A stretch of 64,000 bases of DNA from Aspidapion aeneum (Eukaryota; Arthropoda; Insecta; Coleoptera; Brentidae): NCBI GenBank assembly GCA_963576565.1, contig OY755044.1, positions 56,348,108-56,412,107 on the forward strand, read 5' to 3'. Shown here piece after piece: positions 38,016-49,187 of the stretch. A model generated the notes under the pieces. The model was not told where the DNA came from, made no database searches, and was given only the letters and a program-made list of their open reading frames with translations. The position numbers and the translations under genes were made by a program. Positions within the stretch are counted from its first letter, which is position 1; each line of letters begins with the position of its first letter.

Positions 38016-38605
38016 ATGTCGTCCCGTTTGGGAAATATTGAACCTTTTGACATAAAAAACCCAAATTCGTGGGAGGCCTACAGCGAAAGAGTTGAGTTTT
38101 TCATGACAGCCAATGACATTGCCGACGACGGTAAGAAAAGGGCAGTTTTTTTGAGTTTTTGTGGTTCAGACTTGTACGATCTTTTACGCAGTTTGTTGGC
38201 ACCATCAAAAGTAGCTGATAAAGGCTACAAAGATATTATTCAAGAACTAACAGTCATTTTGCACCGAAAACATCGGAAATTGTAAATCGTTTTCGTTTCT
38301 ACAGACGGAATCAAATAGCAGGCGAATCTTTTACAGATTTTCTTAAAGAGTTACGTAGATTAGCCGAAAAATGTCAATTCGTTGACCTTGACAATATGAT
38401 GCGTGACCGAATTGTCTGTGGAGTTAACGATGAGAATTTACAACAACGCATGTTGGCAGAAGAAAAAATCACCTTTAAGAAAGCTAAAGAAGTGTGTTTG
38501 GCGCAGGAAGTGGCAACAACAAGCCTTTCTGCAATGCGAGAGACCACGACAGATCCGAACAGCTGTACTAATAAAGTCGCGCCAAATAGTAAATTTTCGG
38601 AGTGA
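38016..38605 (+). pseudogene. Gypsy Gag, frameshifted
   Basis: ATG at 38016 opens MSSRLGNIEPFDIKNPNSWE and YSERVEFFMTANDI, typical of mag-like Gypsy Gag (structural protein of the particle). The frame breaks near 38280 after HRKHRKL. The homology continues in another frame as VNRFRFYRRNQIAGESFTDF, LKELRRLAEKC and RIVCGVNDENLQQRML until a stop at 38603. The nucleocapsid part lies further on in a third frame. It cannot give an intact Gag. Confidence 0.88.
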
Positions 38606-39329
38606 AAATAAATCGAAAAATAAACTTTTTCGTTGGCGTTGCGAAGGTCAACATTCGGCCGATTCTTGTGCCTTTTTAAAATCGGTCTGCCGATATTGCG
38701 CGAAAAGAGGTCACATTGAGTTCGCGTGTTTTTCTAAGAAAAAATACATAAATGCCGGAAAACTTGTGCACTGGGTTGAAAGCCAAAACAGCAGCTCGGA
38801 ATCAAGTGACTCTGATGATGAAAATAAGTCGGTTGTCGATCAAAAGAGTATCGAGGGTGACTCTCTCCATAACTCGATTTACACGGACGTGTTGTACCAT
38901 TTAAAAAGTGACTCGTATTTAGGGAAAATAACAGTAGACGTGTGTCTGAACGGTAAAACGACAAACATGGAAGTGGACTCTGGGGCCGGGCGCACTGTCA
39001 TCGGACGATCAGTTTTTCAAAATTTATTCTGTGGAAACCCGCCTGAAATTCGAGTTTCAAATTTAATTTTACGTGATTATCAGCAATCAGTGATTTCAAT
39101 CATTGGTGAATGTGACATTCAAGTGAAATTGGGTGATAAAAGTGCAAAATTGCCGCTGATTGATGTGGATGCTGATAGAGCCAGTCTCGTGGGCAGAAAT
39201 TGGTTTGGGCCTTTAGGATTATCCATTGCCGGGGTAAGCCAAATTAGTCTAGATAATTGCAGATATGTTCGAGATTACCCGGAAGTTTTTAAAGTTAGGC
39301 TGTCATCAAGGTCCTTCCGTAAGACTTGA
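38606..39329 (+). pseudogene. Gypsy nucleocapsid zinc knuckles and aspartic protease
   Basis: The frame holds a damaged first knuckle (CEGQHSADSC, leading Cys lost at the shift) and an intact CX2CX4HX4C knuckle, CRYCAKRGHIEFAC, near 38685-38730. The retroviral-type protease follows with MEVDSGAGRTVIG; its catalytic DSGA lies at 38976-38987. The C-terminal flap region includes ASLVGRNWFGPLGLSI, as in Gypsy proteases (LLGRDWL). At about 39270-39300 the frame shifts into the reverse transcriptase. Confidence 0.88.
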
Positions 39330-40020
39330 TTTGGACACTACAGTAAAACCAATTGCGCTTAAAGCTAGAAAAGTGCCATTTGCATTAAAGGACAAAATAG
39401 ACCCAGAACTGGACAGACTTATTAGAGAAAAAGTTTTAGAACCAATTGCTTATCCAAAGTGGAGCACCCCTATTGTAATTGTTAGCAAAAACAATAATGA
39501 AGTGAGAATCTGCGGCGATTATCGCTCAACGTTAAATAAAGCGCTGCGCCCTGATGTCTATCCAGTAGCTTCAGTACAAAATATTTTAGCCACGTTAGCG
39601 GAAGGCAAAGTGTTTGCCAAGCTTGATATGGCGCAAGCGTATTTACAACTTAGTGTTGACAGCGAAACTGCTGAAGCGCAGACCATTATTAGTCACAGGG
39701 GTGCTTTCCGCTGTAATCGCTTACAATTTGGAGTGTCCGCAGCACCATAAATTTTTCAACGTTTTATTGACATGCGTCTGGCTGGAGTTGAAGGAGTTGT
39801 ACCATATTATGATGATATTTTAATTGTGGGAAGCTCCGACGAAGACTTAGAAAAAAAATCAGAAAAGTCCTTTCCCGTTTTCAAAAAGACAACTTACATA
39901 TTATAGATAAAATTAAGGCTATAGTGGATGCACGCACTAATAAGACTGAATTACAAGCTTTTTTAGGTCTCATTAATTATTATCATATTTTCCTTAAAGA
40001 TAAAGCTACAATCGCATAGA
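39265..40020 (+). pseudogene. Gypsy reverse transcriptase, broken
   Basis: The fingers and palm are recognisable: VPFALKDKIDPELDRLI, PIAYPKWSTPIVIVSK, VRICGDYRSTLNKALRPD and VFAKLDMAQAYLQL (first catalytic Asp). A TAA at 39748-39750 follows GVSAAP. In the same frame IFQRFIDMRLAGVEGVVP and the catalytic YYDD (39805-39816) continue. After SSDEDLE the frame shifts, and the connection to RNase H is deleted or scrambled (FLGLINYY is still readable near 39965). It copies element RNA into DNA in intact relatives. Confidence 0.88.
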
Positions 40021-41681
40021 GAGACCAATAGCTTACCATAGTCGCACGCTGTCGAAATCAGAAAGAAATTTTGCTCAAATTGACAGAGAAGCCTTATCTG
40101 TTGTTACGGGATTTAAAAAATTTCACGATTATGTATTTGGCCGACACGTGACAATAAAAAGTGACCATAAGCCACTGCTTGGTATTTTCGGGAAATAAAA
40201 AATTCCGCATGCTGCGCTGGTCTATATTACTTAGTGCTTATGACTACACAATTCTGTACTCGCCTGGAAAAAGTATTGGAAATGCTGATGCACTAAGTAG
40301 ACTACCTTTGGACGATAATGCACTAGAAGCTCCCCCATTGGAAGATGTTTTAATGTTGGACAATATCCCAGAAAAAATTTATTCGGCCAAACAAATCGCA
40401 TCAGACACTAAAAAAGACCCAATTTTGTCTCAAGTTTTGCAGTGGGCTTGGAAAGGTTGGCCAAATGAAGCTAACAGTACTCAATATGACATTGAGTTAA
40501 GACCCTATTTACAAAGAAACAATGAGATATCATGCTATCAAGATTGTTTGCTATGGGGTACAAGAGTTATTATTCCACCTGGGGGTAGGAAAAGTATATT
40601 GGAACTGCTTCATTCAGCGCATCCAGGCATTGTTAAAATGAAGAGTTTGGCTAGATCATATGTATGGTGGCCTAATTTAGACAAACAGATTGAGGAATTA
40701 GTTGAACTGCTGCCAATCTTATCAAGAGTCTCGAAAAATGCCAAACAATGCTCCTGTTCATCCTTGGGAATGGTCTAGACGTCCTTGGCAAAGAATCCAT
40801 ATTGACCATGCCGGTCCTATGGATGGAAAGTATTTTTTAATTGTGGTGGACTCCTACTCTAAATGGTTGGAAGTGAAACAAGTTTCCAGTACTTCAACAG
40901 CAACTACATTGAAAGTATTAAGACAGCTGTTTGCGATACACGGCATTCCAGATGTCTGTTTTCAGATAATGCAGCCGGATTCACTTTAACTGACTTTCAA
41001 GATTTCCTAGCAAAGAATGGCATTAGACAAGCATTGGTTGCTCCATACTATCCTAGTAGCAACGGTCAAGCAGAACGTATGGTCCAGAACGTTAAAACAG
41101 CACTAAAGAAAATGATCAAAGACTGGAGTAATAAAGACATGTCTATTCCCCTTAGTAGATACTTATTATCTCAACATATAACGCCCCATAGCATGACAGG
41201 TAGAGCTCCCTGTGAACTTCTAATGAATAGAAAGCTAACAACATTGTTAGATAAAGTGTTTCCAGATTTTAGAAAGGAAATGACGACTAAGCAGAAACTG
41301 CAATCTAATCCAAATTCACCGATACGAACATTTCATGAAAATGATGCTGTTTTTTGTAGAGGATTTACACCAAATCAAAAGTGGATTCCAGCTACCATTG
41401 TAGAAACAACTGGACCACTTAGCTATAAAGTTGAAACTCCTGATGTTAAAATTCATCGTCGACACACTGATCAACTCCGCACTAGAGCTGAAACTATGCA
41501 GCCCGAATCGCAAGCCGAATCTGATAGAACCAGTTCTAACCCGACCAAAGTTCCTGATATTACATACGATCGTAATCATACTAATGATCCTATTGTTGAC
41601 GATAGTCCAGAAATATTAGAAGACTCGTCTTTTACAGAACCTGACATTGTCTTTACGACGATCTTCCCGAATTCGAAATAA
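40020..41681 (+). pseudogene. Gypsy RNase H and integrase, frameshifted
   Basis: From about 40020: RPIAYHSRTLSKSERNF, REALSVV and VTIKSDHKPLLG, the RNase H segment. A frameshift at about 40195 precedes MLRWSILLSAYDYTILYSPG and NADALSRLP. The integrase zinc region begins at HSAHPGIVKMKSLARSYVWWP; its CX2C is lost in a frameshift near 40700. The core has IHIDHAGPM (Asp), FSDNAAGF (Asp, across a shift near 40970) and NGQAERMVQNVKTALKKM (Glu). The C-terminal part runs open from 40863 to the stop at 41679-41681. Confidence 0.88.
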
Positions 41682-41726
41682 GCCAGCTTATTTGCGAGAA
41701 TATGTAGAATAAACCTATTATTCATC

Positions 41727-41739
41727 CAGAGGGGAGGAG
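41727..41739 (+). other. Polypurine tract of the Gypsy element
   Basis: AGAGGGGAGGAG immediately precedes the TG of the 3' LTR. Confidence 0.85.
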
Positions 41740-41989
41740 TGTTATGTATTAGTCAAATCCCTATCAAGGCGGGGCATCTTACCACACACCAGCGACCATG
41801 TTGGTGTCGACCGCCAAGTGCAGTCTAGAGTCGAGCTTCAAAGCGAACCTACGTCAATCGTATAGGTTACTCTGTATTTCGTATTAACGTAGTTATATTT
41901 GTAACGTGCTAGTTGATTTAATTAAAGTCGTTTGTATTTCCAGTGAATTAACCTTTATTATTTCTTAACACCTCGTCCTAGTCGTAACA
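41740..41989 (+). repeat. Gypsy 3' LTR
   Basis: 250 bp, TG...CA, uninterrupted. It provides the reference for the split 5' LTR. Confidence 0.95.
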
Positions 41990-42364
41990 ATTAGTAGTTA
42001 AGTACAACAGAAACAATTTACAAAGTTGGAACTACATGCTAATTTTAATGGCTAGGGTACAATAACTGAAGAAACTTAATAAGTTTTTTCCAAATAATAT
42101 TTTTTAACAAAACACCCGAAACCAACAATACAAAAAAACATATGATTATAACCACAAAATATCAAAAATTCCACAGAATATTAAATAAGAAGGGAAAACT
42201 TAGATGGTCGATTGTTACCAGCATTGCCAACCTGCGAGTTTCGGAGCTCTGGGTTAAAATCGCGTGGATAAACTCTCTTTAACTCGAGGGTTACCCCAAG
42301 GTCAGAGTTGGCCCAGGGCTAGCTAACACGAAGAGGTACCCCGCCATTGATAAACCGGCCCTTA

Positions 42365-44070
42365 TTGATTGATACGATACCTGTTCTCAAGTAACAGGTA
42401 CAGATCCAAAGTACCAGGTACACGGTTGAAACGTTTGGAACGATGACGACATTTTTTAATACGTTAATAATCTTGAACAGGATAATACTTTGTATTACTT
42501 GGGAATAGGATAGGGAAAGCATCAAAGGAATATTAAAAAAAAGTTTGCAGGTGCACTGAGAAGTGCAGATGAAAAATAAGACACGTTTACAAATTAATAA
42601 AAACTTAAAACAGAATATTAAAGAGAAAATAACAGAGAGATTTTTTTAAATAAACCCATTCTTCATTACATATTTGTTTATTTTACGTGAATGAAAGACT
42701 CTGCAGCCACGTCCCAATGTATATTTGGTCATTAAATTGGGTATTTCTAAATGACAATTATTGTCTTCAGCATGATTTAGGAAAATGGAAAACCATTTTA
42801 TTGTTGTACGACTTGTACGGAACTCGTAAACGAAAATGAGAGATATTATAAAACATTTAGAAATACGATGGAGTCGCTACCATTTTGTTCCATTTAGGAT
42901 GAATGCCTTCGGAAAGATGAATCCTGGGGGGGGGACTTATGCGCACATCGTTACATTTTATTCTTTATTTTTGGGGAAAAATTATGTTTTAGGAGTCAAT
43001 TTATATTTTACCGGTTTTGACCTCCCAAAAAAAGGACAAAAGAGCTAATTTAAAAATTGATTGATTTTTTCTTCGAAAAACAATTTTCGATTAAAATGCT
43101 TTTCAAGGAAATGTTATTAAAGAAAATGTTGTTGAACAAATTTTCGTAAAAAAAAATGTTTTCGAATAAATTTCTGTTTGAAGAAAACGTTTTCGAAAAA
43201 TTTTCCGTTCGAACAAACAAATTAAATTATTGAAATTAATAAAGGCATTGTTTCGAAGAAATTTCCACGACTCATTTATATTTGCCCAAAAATTATTTTA
43301 ATGGTATTTTTTCGGTATTAACGGTAAGATCGACAAAAATAGTCGTTACTTTAGCGTCCCAAAACCTCCTTTATAAATAAATCGTATAAAGTGTTTTTGT
43401 CTTGGTATATGAACAAGCAACAGTGCAAAATTAAAAATTTCTAGCCAGAAGCGAAATAATTTGGTTTTGTTACTAAAACCACAGAACAAAACTAAAAATC
43501 TCTCCAAATTTCATCGAAGTCCACTGTCACTCACTTATACATAGATCACTAAAATTCTGAATCTCGGAGAAGGTGGCACACGAAAAAAAGCGCACGCGAA
43601 TTAAAAAACATGGAAAGAGAGCGCACAGAGGATAGACGCAATTATAAGTTTTCAGTTAAGCACAAAAAAATGCATGCATGTAAATAAAGTTGACTTTTGA
43701 GTATTAAAATAGTTTAATAAAATGAAACTTGATATGATATGCAGGATTTCCTCTCTACGACACTGTAAAATGGCAGAATTTTTATTTACCAAGGTATTTT
43801 TTGGCAAAAAATATACAGGGTGTGAACTGTATGACGTATTTGTTATCACTGACAATATTTTAATGGGTGATAGAAGAGGTCAAAATTAGAAAAAAAAGAT
43901 TATATAATATGGGGGCAACAACCCCCTGTTTCCAATTTATACGATTTAAAGTTTTAGGAGCAGGGGAAAAAAGATTTTAGCAAAAAAGGAAATCTTTTAC
44001 TGCCAAATGATTAGCTAGCTAATTATGATAATTTTTTCTGTAGTATAGATAACAACCATTAGTAGGTGAT
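42365..44070. other. AT-rich DNA without a gene
   Basis: No gene is seen. A segment starting TATACAGGGTGTGAACTG (43814) resembles one at 46047 (TATACAGGGTGTAAATGG) and both are followed by GTATGACxTA and GTGATAGA, so a dispersed repeat is present. Confidence 0.5.
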
Positions 44071-44298
44071 TTGTTTTAGAAATAACAGGAGTTTGGTCTA
44101 GTTTTCTTTATTATTTAACTCTCTAACAATTGCCAAGCTTTCGTAGGTTCCTACTTACAAAGTAGGATAGATTTAATTAAAAAAATATATTTTGTTCTTT
44201 TTGTTAGGAGTAGGAAAACTTTTACGAAAGGTTGACAGTTGTTCATATAGGAGGTAACTATTAAGGAAAACTAGACCGAACGTTTTTTCTAAAACAAA
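44071..44298. mobile_element. Foldback-type MITE, TTGTTTTAGAAA ends
   Basis: TTGTTTTAGAAA..AAC and GTTxGGTCTAGTTTTC at the left return inverted at the right. Inside, the arms also share CTTTCGTA and CTACTxxCA-type segments. About 228 bp, noncoding. Confidence 0.65.
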
Positions 44299-45029
44299 AA
44301 ATGTTTTATATAATTTTTTAAGTCAAGTTGTGGAGGCTGCCAAAGTTACCTCCAAAAAATGGGTAAAACATTTTTAAAAAATTGAAACTTTATTTCCGCA
44401 AAAATAGGCTTAAACAAAAAATAATAATGATATGGTAATGTTATGTCTAGCAAGAGACTAAATTTCAATAACATAATACACCAACAAAAATTTTGCCTTT
44501 AATATGGCATTTATAAAATTTTCTAACAAAAAAAACAGTTTTTCTTAAAAAAGGCCCTTTATTTTTTTTAAATCATTTTTATATCTGAAAATTGTTCCTA
44601 TTCTAATACACGACGTCATCAAATTTCACATTGTTGTTATATTTTTAAAAAAAGTTATAACCAAAAAAGTTTAAAAAAGCGTCAATTTTGTATATCTTGA
44701 AATTGTCCCCCATTTTATAAGAACATTTTTTTAACGTCCTCCATCACTCATTAAAATATTTTTATTTTATATACAATTTTTGATTGTTTAAACGAATAAT
44801 TTAAAATTTAATTAAACCTATTGGTTAATTGATCTGTCCAATTAAAAAGATTTGCATTTCCCGTATGGCATCATTGTGCAATTTTACAACATTTGGCTAA
44901 ATTTCCAATTTATCATTAGTCCCCGTTTAATTTTATTATAATTAATTGTCAACAACGAAAATAAATAGGTACCTAATAAACTATATGTATTATTATTTTT
45001 TGTATTTTGTTTATAAATTGATGATGATG
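44299..45029. other. AT-rich DNA without a gene
   Basis: No recognised feature. Confidence 0.55.
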
Positions 45030-45920
45030 ATCATATGTGAGTGGGCCTTGCAGCCCTTTCACTGCGACCACCAGTCGGTCTATTGTGAGTCACTTTTAAG
45101 TGGTTTCTCACCACTGTATGCCTATCCTCCAAAAAAGCTGGCTATCAGTTTGGGTGAGACACTGTTCAGAGCTTCTGAGTCAATCGAAGGTTTACCGAAA
45201 AACTTGCAATAGCCGGACATTCGCACAGTACATTTCTGACTGTTTCGTCATCCTCCCTACAGAGTCTACATTCGGTCCCTTCTGTTAGCCCCATTCTGCG
45301 CATGGGTACTCTCGGTCGGCAGTGACCCGTAAAAAGACCAGTCACTATACGTATCTCCTGTCTGGTAAGTCCAATAATGTTCCTGGCTTTGTTTCTACAA
45401 GGTCCTTTAATGTACTCCTTAGAGTGAGCCAGTTCTCGTATATTTATCCAATATTGTTGGAAACTATTCTCCATCCATTTTAATATGGTTGATTTAGCGG
45501 CATTCTACGATATCCCCAGGGCTGACTCGGGGCCGAAAAATTCGGCAGATGCCGTTTCCCTCGTTGTTAGGTCTTCGGCCTCATTTCCCTCGTGCCCAGA
45601 ATGCCCTGGTATCCATACTAATGACACATTGTTAGCGCTAACAAGCGCATTCAGCGAATCCTTACAGCTCTTCATGGTTCTCGATGAGATCGCATAGGAA
45701 TCAAGCGCTCTTAAGGCTGCTTGACTGTCGGAAAAGATTTTTATTGTTCTAGGTCAGTAATTCACCGAATACTTGATAACACCAGATCCAACGCCCGATG
45801 GCATTTTGGATCCTGTTCTTTAACCAGTCCTCCCTCTCCGGGAGGATAATGTTGTATAGCCTTTTGCTGTACACCGTGTTGTGCATGACGTCGGATATCA
45901 TTCCTAGAGTTGCATCCAAC
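45030..45920 (-). pseudogene. I-group-like LINE relic: RNase H, C-terminal zinc region and 3' UTR
   Basis: On the minus strand near 45740 the frame reads RTIKIFSDSQAALRALDSYA, then LVWIPGHSGHEGNEAEDL, the RNase H domain found in I/LOA/R1-type LINEs. After a short gap (near 45480) follow RNIIGLTRQEIRIVTGLFTGHC, MRRMGLTEGTECRLC and ETVRNVLCECPAI, the C-terminal region of the same proteins. The 3' UTR (to 45030) ends in an ATC-type repeat tail. Upstream (45750-45920) only a frame-shattered remnant is seen. A second 3' UTR fragment of this family is at 28925-29005. Confidence 0.82.
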
Positions 45921-46394
45921 TCTTGTTCCCCAATTTTTTTTATAAATTAGGCAATTATTGATAAGTATTGTAAGGGTTGGTCAGCGTTATAGCAGATTTT
46001 ACGTCGCTTTGGATTAAAACGCATTAAAATTTAAAAATTTAAATATACAGGGTGTAAATGGTATGACTTAGTGAGTGATAGAGGAGGTTAAAATAAGAAA
46101 ATAAATTCCTATAATATGCGGGTCAAAACTTTATTCTTTTTAAGTATCAGAGCATCAAACTTGATTTTTTAAACTTTTTACCCATAACTTCTTTAAACAC
46201 CAACACAGCAAAAATATGGTACTCGTGAAGTCCTGTATAAAAATAGGAACAATAAATAGACAAAAATTATTTTGTAAAATATTATGTGGGCAATTTTTTT
46301 CATAAAAAACAGTTTTTTTTTTGTTTTCTTTATTATAAACTTTTATAAATGTTATATTAAACGCAACATTTTTGTAAACAAAACCAAAAAGTTG
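45921..46394. other. AT-rich DNA without a gene
   Basis: No gene. It includes the second copy of the TATACAGGGTGT dispersed segment (from 46047). Confidence 0.5.
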
Positions 46395-47402
46395 CGTGTG
46401 CTCGCTCTATTAGGATTTTCATGGTTAATAAGTGGTCAACTGTATTGAAACCTTTATTTGTTTTCGTGTGTTGTGGGATAGGATTTGATGGAGAAAAAAA
46501 AAGACAATTTTTCCTTGGGACTTTTGTTAGTGTATTGTAACTTTCTCAACCTTTGGAATTTGTCAATGATGCCTGACAGATTCCAAAGGCTGAAAAAGTT
46601 AGAATCACAAACGAAACCCCAAGGAAAAATGTTTTTTTTTCCTCCATCAAAGCCCATCCCTCAACCCACGAAACCAAATCAAAGTCATGTCACAGGGATA
46701 GGAAAACCAAACAAATTGTATTGAAACCTTTTCCGAAATCCGCCTGCTCGTTTGATTGATATCTGTCAAATTTTGTTGTTATCCTATCTGTTAATATTTT
46801 CGTGAAAAGCTTATAAATTACATTGAGGAGAGTTATAGTTCGATAGTTTTTTATGTCTGCTCTATCGCCTTTCTTGTGTAGAATAATGTTTATGGACTCT
46901 TTCCAATTGTTTGGGACTATTTTTTCCTTTAGTATTTTATTCAGGAGAATATGGAGGGTATTAACGTAAGCTCTACCACCGTACTTGAACATTTCTGCTG
47001 TTACTCCGTCCTTTCCAGGTGATTTGTTATTTTTCGTTTTCTTTAATGCTCTCTTTGTTTCCGCTTTGTTTAGATCAGGTTGTAGCTCTGAGTTTATGTT
47101 CTTTATTTTTGTTTGGAGTTTCTTCCTGTTTTCTCGCGATGGTTCCCTTTTTGTTTGGTATAATTCTGTATAGAATAGTTGTGTAATATTTATGATATCA
47201 TCTTTAACGTTAACTATTTCTATGCCGTTCATATCCTTTATTTTAATTATTTCATATCTACCTAGTCAGCCTTAGACATTTCATATTTCTGTTATTTTAT
47301 ATAACTCTCTCAATTTTTATTTCTTCACTCTTTCTTTTATTTTTTTATCATTTTTCTTATAGTTTTGTTTATTTCTGTGTATTTTATAGATATTACTACT
47401 TG
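46395..47402 (-). pseudogene. RTE-type LINE relic 2: reverse transcriptase start, split by a palindromic insert
   Basis: Minus-strand frame 47232-46731: INITQLFYTELYQTKREPS, KNNKSPGKDGVTAEMFKYGG, SINIILHKKGDRADIKNYR and LLNVIYKLFTKILTDRI, the fingers of an RTE-clade reverse transcriptase. The coding sequence stops inside FGKGFNT at the insert 46456-46716 and resumes on its other side as FNTVDHLLTMKILIERA before ending near 46395. It is less decayed than relic 1 and close to relic 3; endonuclease and palm are absent. Confidence 0.88.
46456..46716. mobile_element. 261-bp palindromic insert with 15-bp target duplication
   Basis: TGTATTGAAACCTTT flanks it on both sides (46441-46455; 46717-46731) and occurs once in the related RTE copies. 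The insert folds back on itself: the left arm GGGATAGGATTTGATGGAG ... CTTTGGAATTTGTCA mirrors the right arm CTGACAGATTCCAAAG ... CTCCATCAAAGCCCATCCC. The duplication is long for a cut-and-paste element and more like that of a retroposed sequence. Confidence 0.85.
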
Positions 47403-47441
47403 GTGTCCTTAAACGTTAAAAGATGCGACGGCGGTTCTGGA

Positions 47442-48007
47442 AAATACTCTGCCAATCTATGGGCACCTAAGCTCACACTAGGTACTATAGTTATAGTGTG
47501 AGCTAATATAATCAAAAACTGAAATATATTTTTTTCAACTCCAGACTCAATTACCTTTCGTTTGATACCACACAAGCCATGTTTTGACTTAAACTCAAAT
47601 TTTTTCAATCTACCCCCCACCCTTTAAAAAAAAACTAAAATGTATTTTGTTTAACTCCAGACTCAATTACCTTTCGTTTGATATCACACACGCCATGTTT
47701 TGACTTAAACTCAAATTTTTTCAATCTACCCCCCACCCTTTAAAAAAAAACTAAAATGTATTTTTTTAAACTCCAGACTTAATTACCTTTCGTTTGATAT
47801 CACACACGCCATATTTTCACATAAACTCTAATTTTTGGAATCAACCCCCACCCTTTTATTTGGATTGCGTTCGGTGGATTTTGTTCATTTTGAAATGGGA
47901 CCATCACGGCCCAAGACCCAACTTAGGTACCAAATTTCATTAAAATCGGACAAGCGGTTTTTGAGTTATGCGGGTTGGTCGTTACAGACAGACATACAGA
48001 CAGACAT

Positions 48008-48038
<31 letters not shown>

Positions 48039-48198
48039 GCAAAACAAAAAAGTTTCAAAATCATCTGAAACGCAAAGATATATAAAAAATTTTGAAATCG
48101 GAGCATCTTTTTTTTTTTCTCGAAAAAATTACGATCACCATAGCTCACACTACTTATAGTAGTAGTGTGAGCTAATACTTATAGTAGTAGTGTGAGCT
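47442..48198 (+). mobile_element. Helitron-like hairpin-ended element, copy C
   Basis: Same family and layout as 2143-2861: the 5' hairpin at 47470-47504, about three ~115-bp units (47510-47850), core, a short CAGA/CATA array (47985-48038), and 3' hairpin 48142-48173. The last 25 bp of the 3' hairpin are repeated once more (48174-48198), so this copy ends with one and a half hairpins. Confidence 0.85.
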
Positions 48199-48203
48199 AA
48201 AAA

Positions 48204-49187
48204 GCGACGGGGGTGGTGAAACAGTGACAGTAAATAAGCCTACAGAAAAAGAGCGCAATTGAAATATTGGCACATAGAAAAGCCCATACAGAAAAAAGCG
48301 CACTCAAAGAAAAAAGCGGACATAGTAAGTAAATCAGTGCACAGGGAAAACATACAAGAAACATTTTTGAATTATAGAAAAATCATAATGAAAAAAATTT
48401 GTCTTTAGAATTACAATGTTCAATGTAAAAAATTAACAGATTATAGGTTACTGGATCATCTCAACTTTGCCCACAAAAAAGTATATATAGTAAAAATTTA
48501 ATAAAATCAGGCAATTTTTTTTAATTTTCTTTGGAAATATTAAAATTCATAAAAGCTATATTTATATTTTGTAAAAATATGAAGATTTTTATTTTATTTT
48601 TATTATTTTTTTCGTAACTATAAAGAAGTTTTGTTTAAAGCCTATAAGTTACGTCTAAGGTTCATTAATATTAATATATTAATTAATATGGCACATATAA
48701 TAAGACTCGTTTCGACCTCCAAAATTTTGAATTGTAAAAACGAGCAATTTTTCGCGCACACAAAACAAAATTGCAAAAAACGATGAAAATCGCGAAAAAT
48801 TGCAGTTATACAAATGTAGCACTTTTTGACATCAAGGTGTTGCTTTGCTTTATTAGGTAGTTCTACAAAGTGGTTTATTCTGTGGAAATGGTCTTTGATT
48901 TTTTTTTTAAATTGAGGTTTTAGTGTTCTCTAATCTAATGTAGAAAATTTAATCTTTGGCTTTGTAAATGTACCATTTTTGCAACTTCACCATGTAATAA
49001 TTATTGCAATACTTTGATCAATTTTTTGGCAATATACTCGAAATTTTTGGGATCCACGGGGAAAGCAAACCCCGTATTTCGATTTGGTGCATCGAAATAC
49101 ATATAGCGATTTTATTAGCGTTCGCTTTTTTCCTGTATGCTACTATTCGTGTGCGCTTTTTTCCTGTGCGCTTATTTCCGGGATTCT
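48204..49187. repeat. Possible foldback element with GAAAAAAGCGCAC repeats
   Basis: At 48230-48345 units like ACAGAAAAAAGCGCAC and AAGAAAAAAGCGGACA repeat. At 49100-49187 the inverted form recurs (GCTTTTTTCCTGTATGC, GTGCGCTTTTTTCCTGTGCGC). Similar words also occur at 43580-43640. Mirrored short tandem repeats at both ends suggest a foldback element of about 1 kb; no target duplication was found. Confidence 0.5.

Larger units (their letters stand above)
33185..41989 (+). mobile_element. Gypsy LTR retrotransposon (mag-like), decayed, with a hAT-like insertion in its 5' LTR
   Basis: The 3' LTR is 41740-41989 (TGTTATGTATT...CGTAACA). The 5' LTR is 33185-33270 plus 37707-37870, split by the insertion at 33271-37698. 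By eye the two LTRs differ at nine of 250 positions. Flanks are ATTAA and ATTAG, an imperfect 5-bp duplication. A tRNA-Ser primer site follows the 5' LTR and a polypurine tract precedes the 3' LTR. The gag, protease, RT, RNase H, integrase order is Gypsy. The coding region has many frameshifts and small deletions. The tRNA-Ser primer points to the mag branch. Confidence 0.93.

Noticed and set aside
45485..45697. Plus-strand open frame over the RNase H region
   Set aside because: It is the antisense shadow of the minus-strand LINE RNase H domain.
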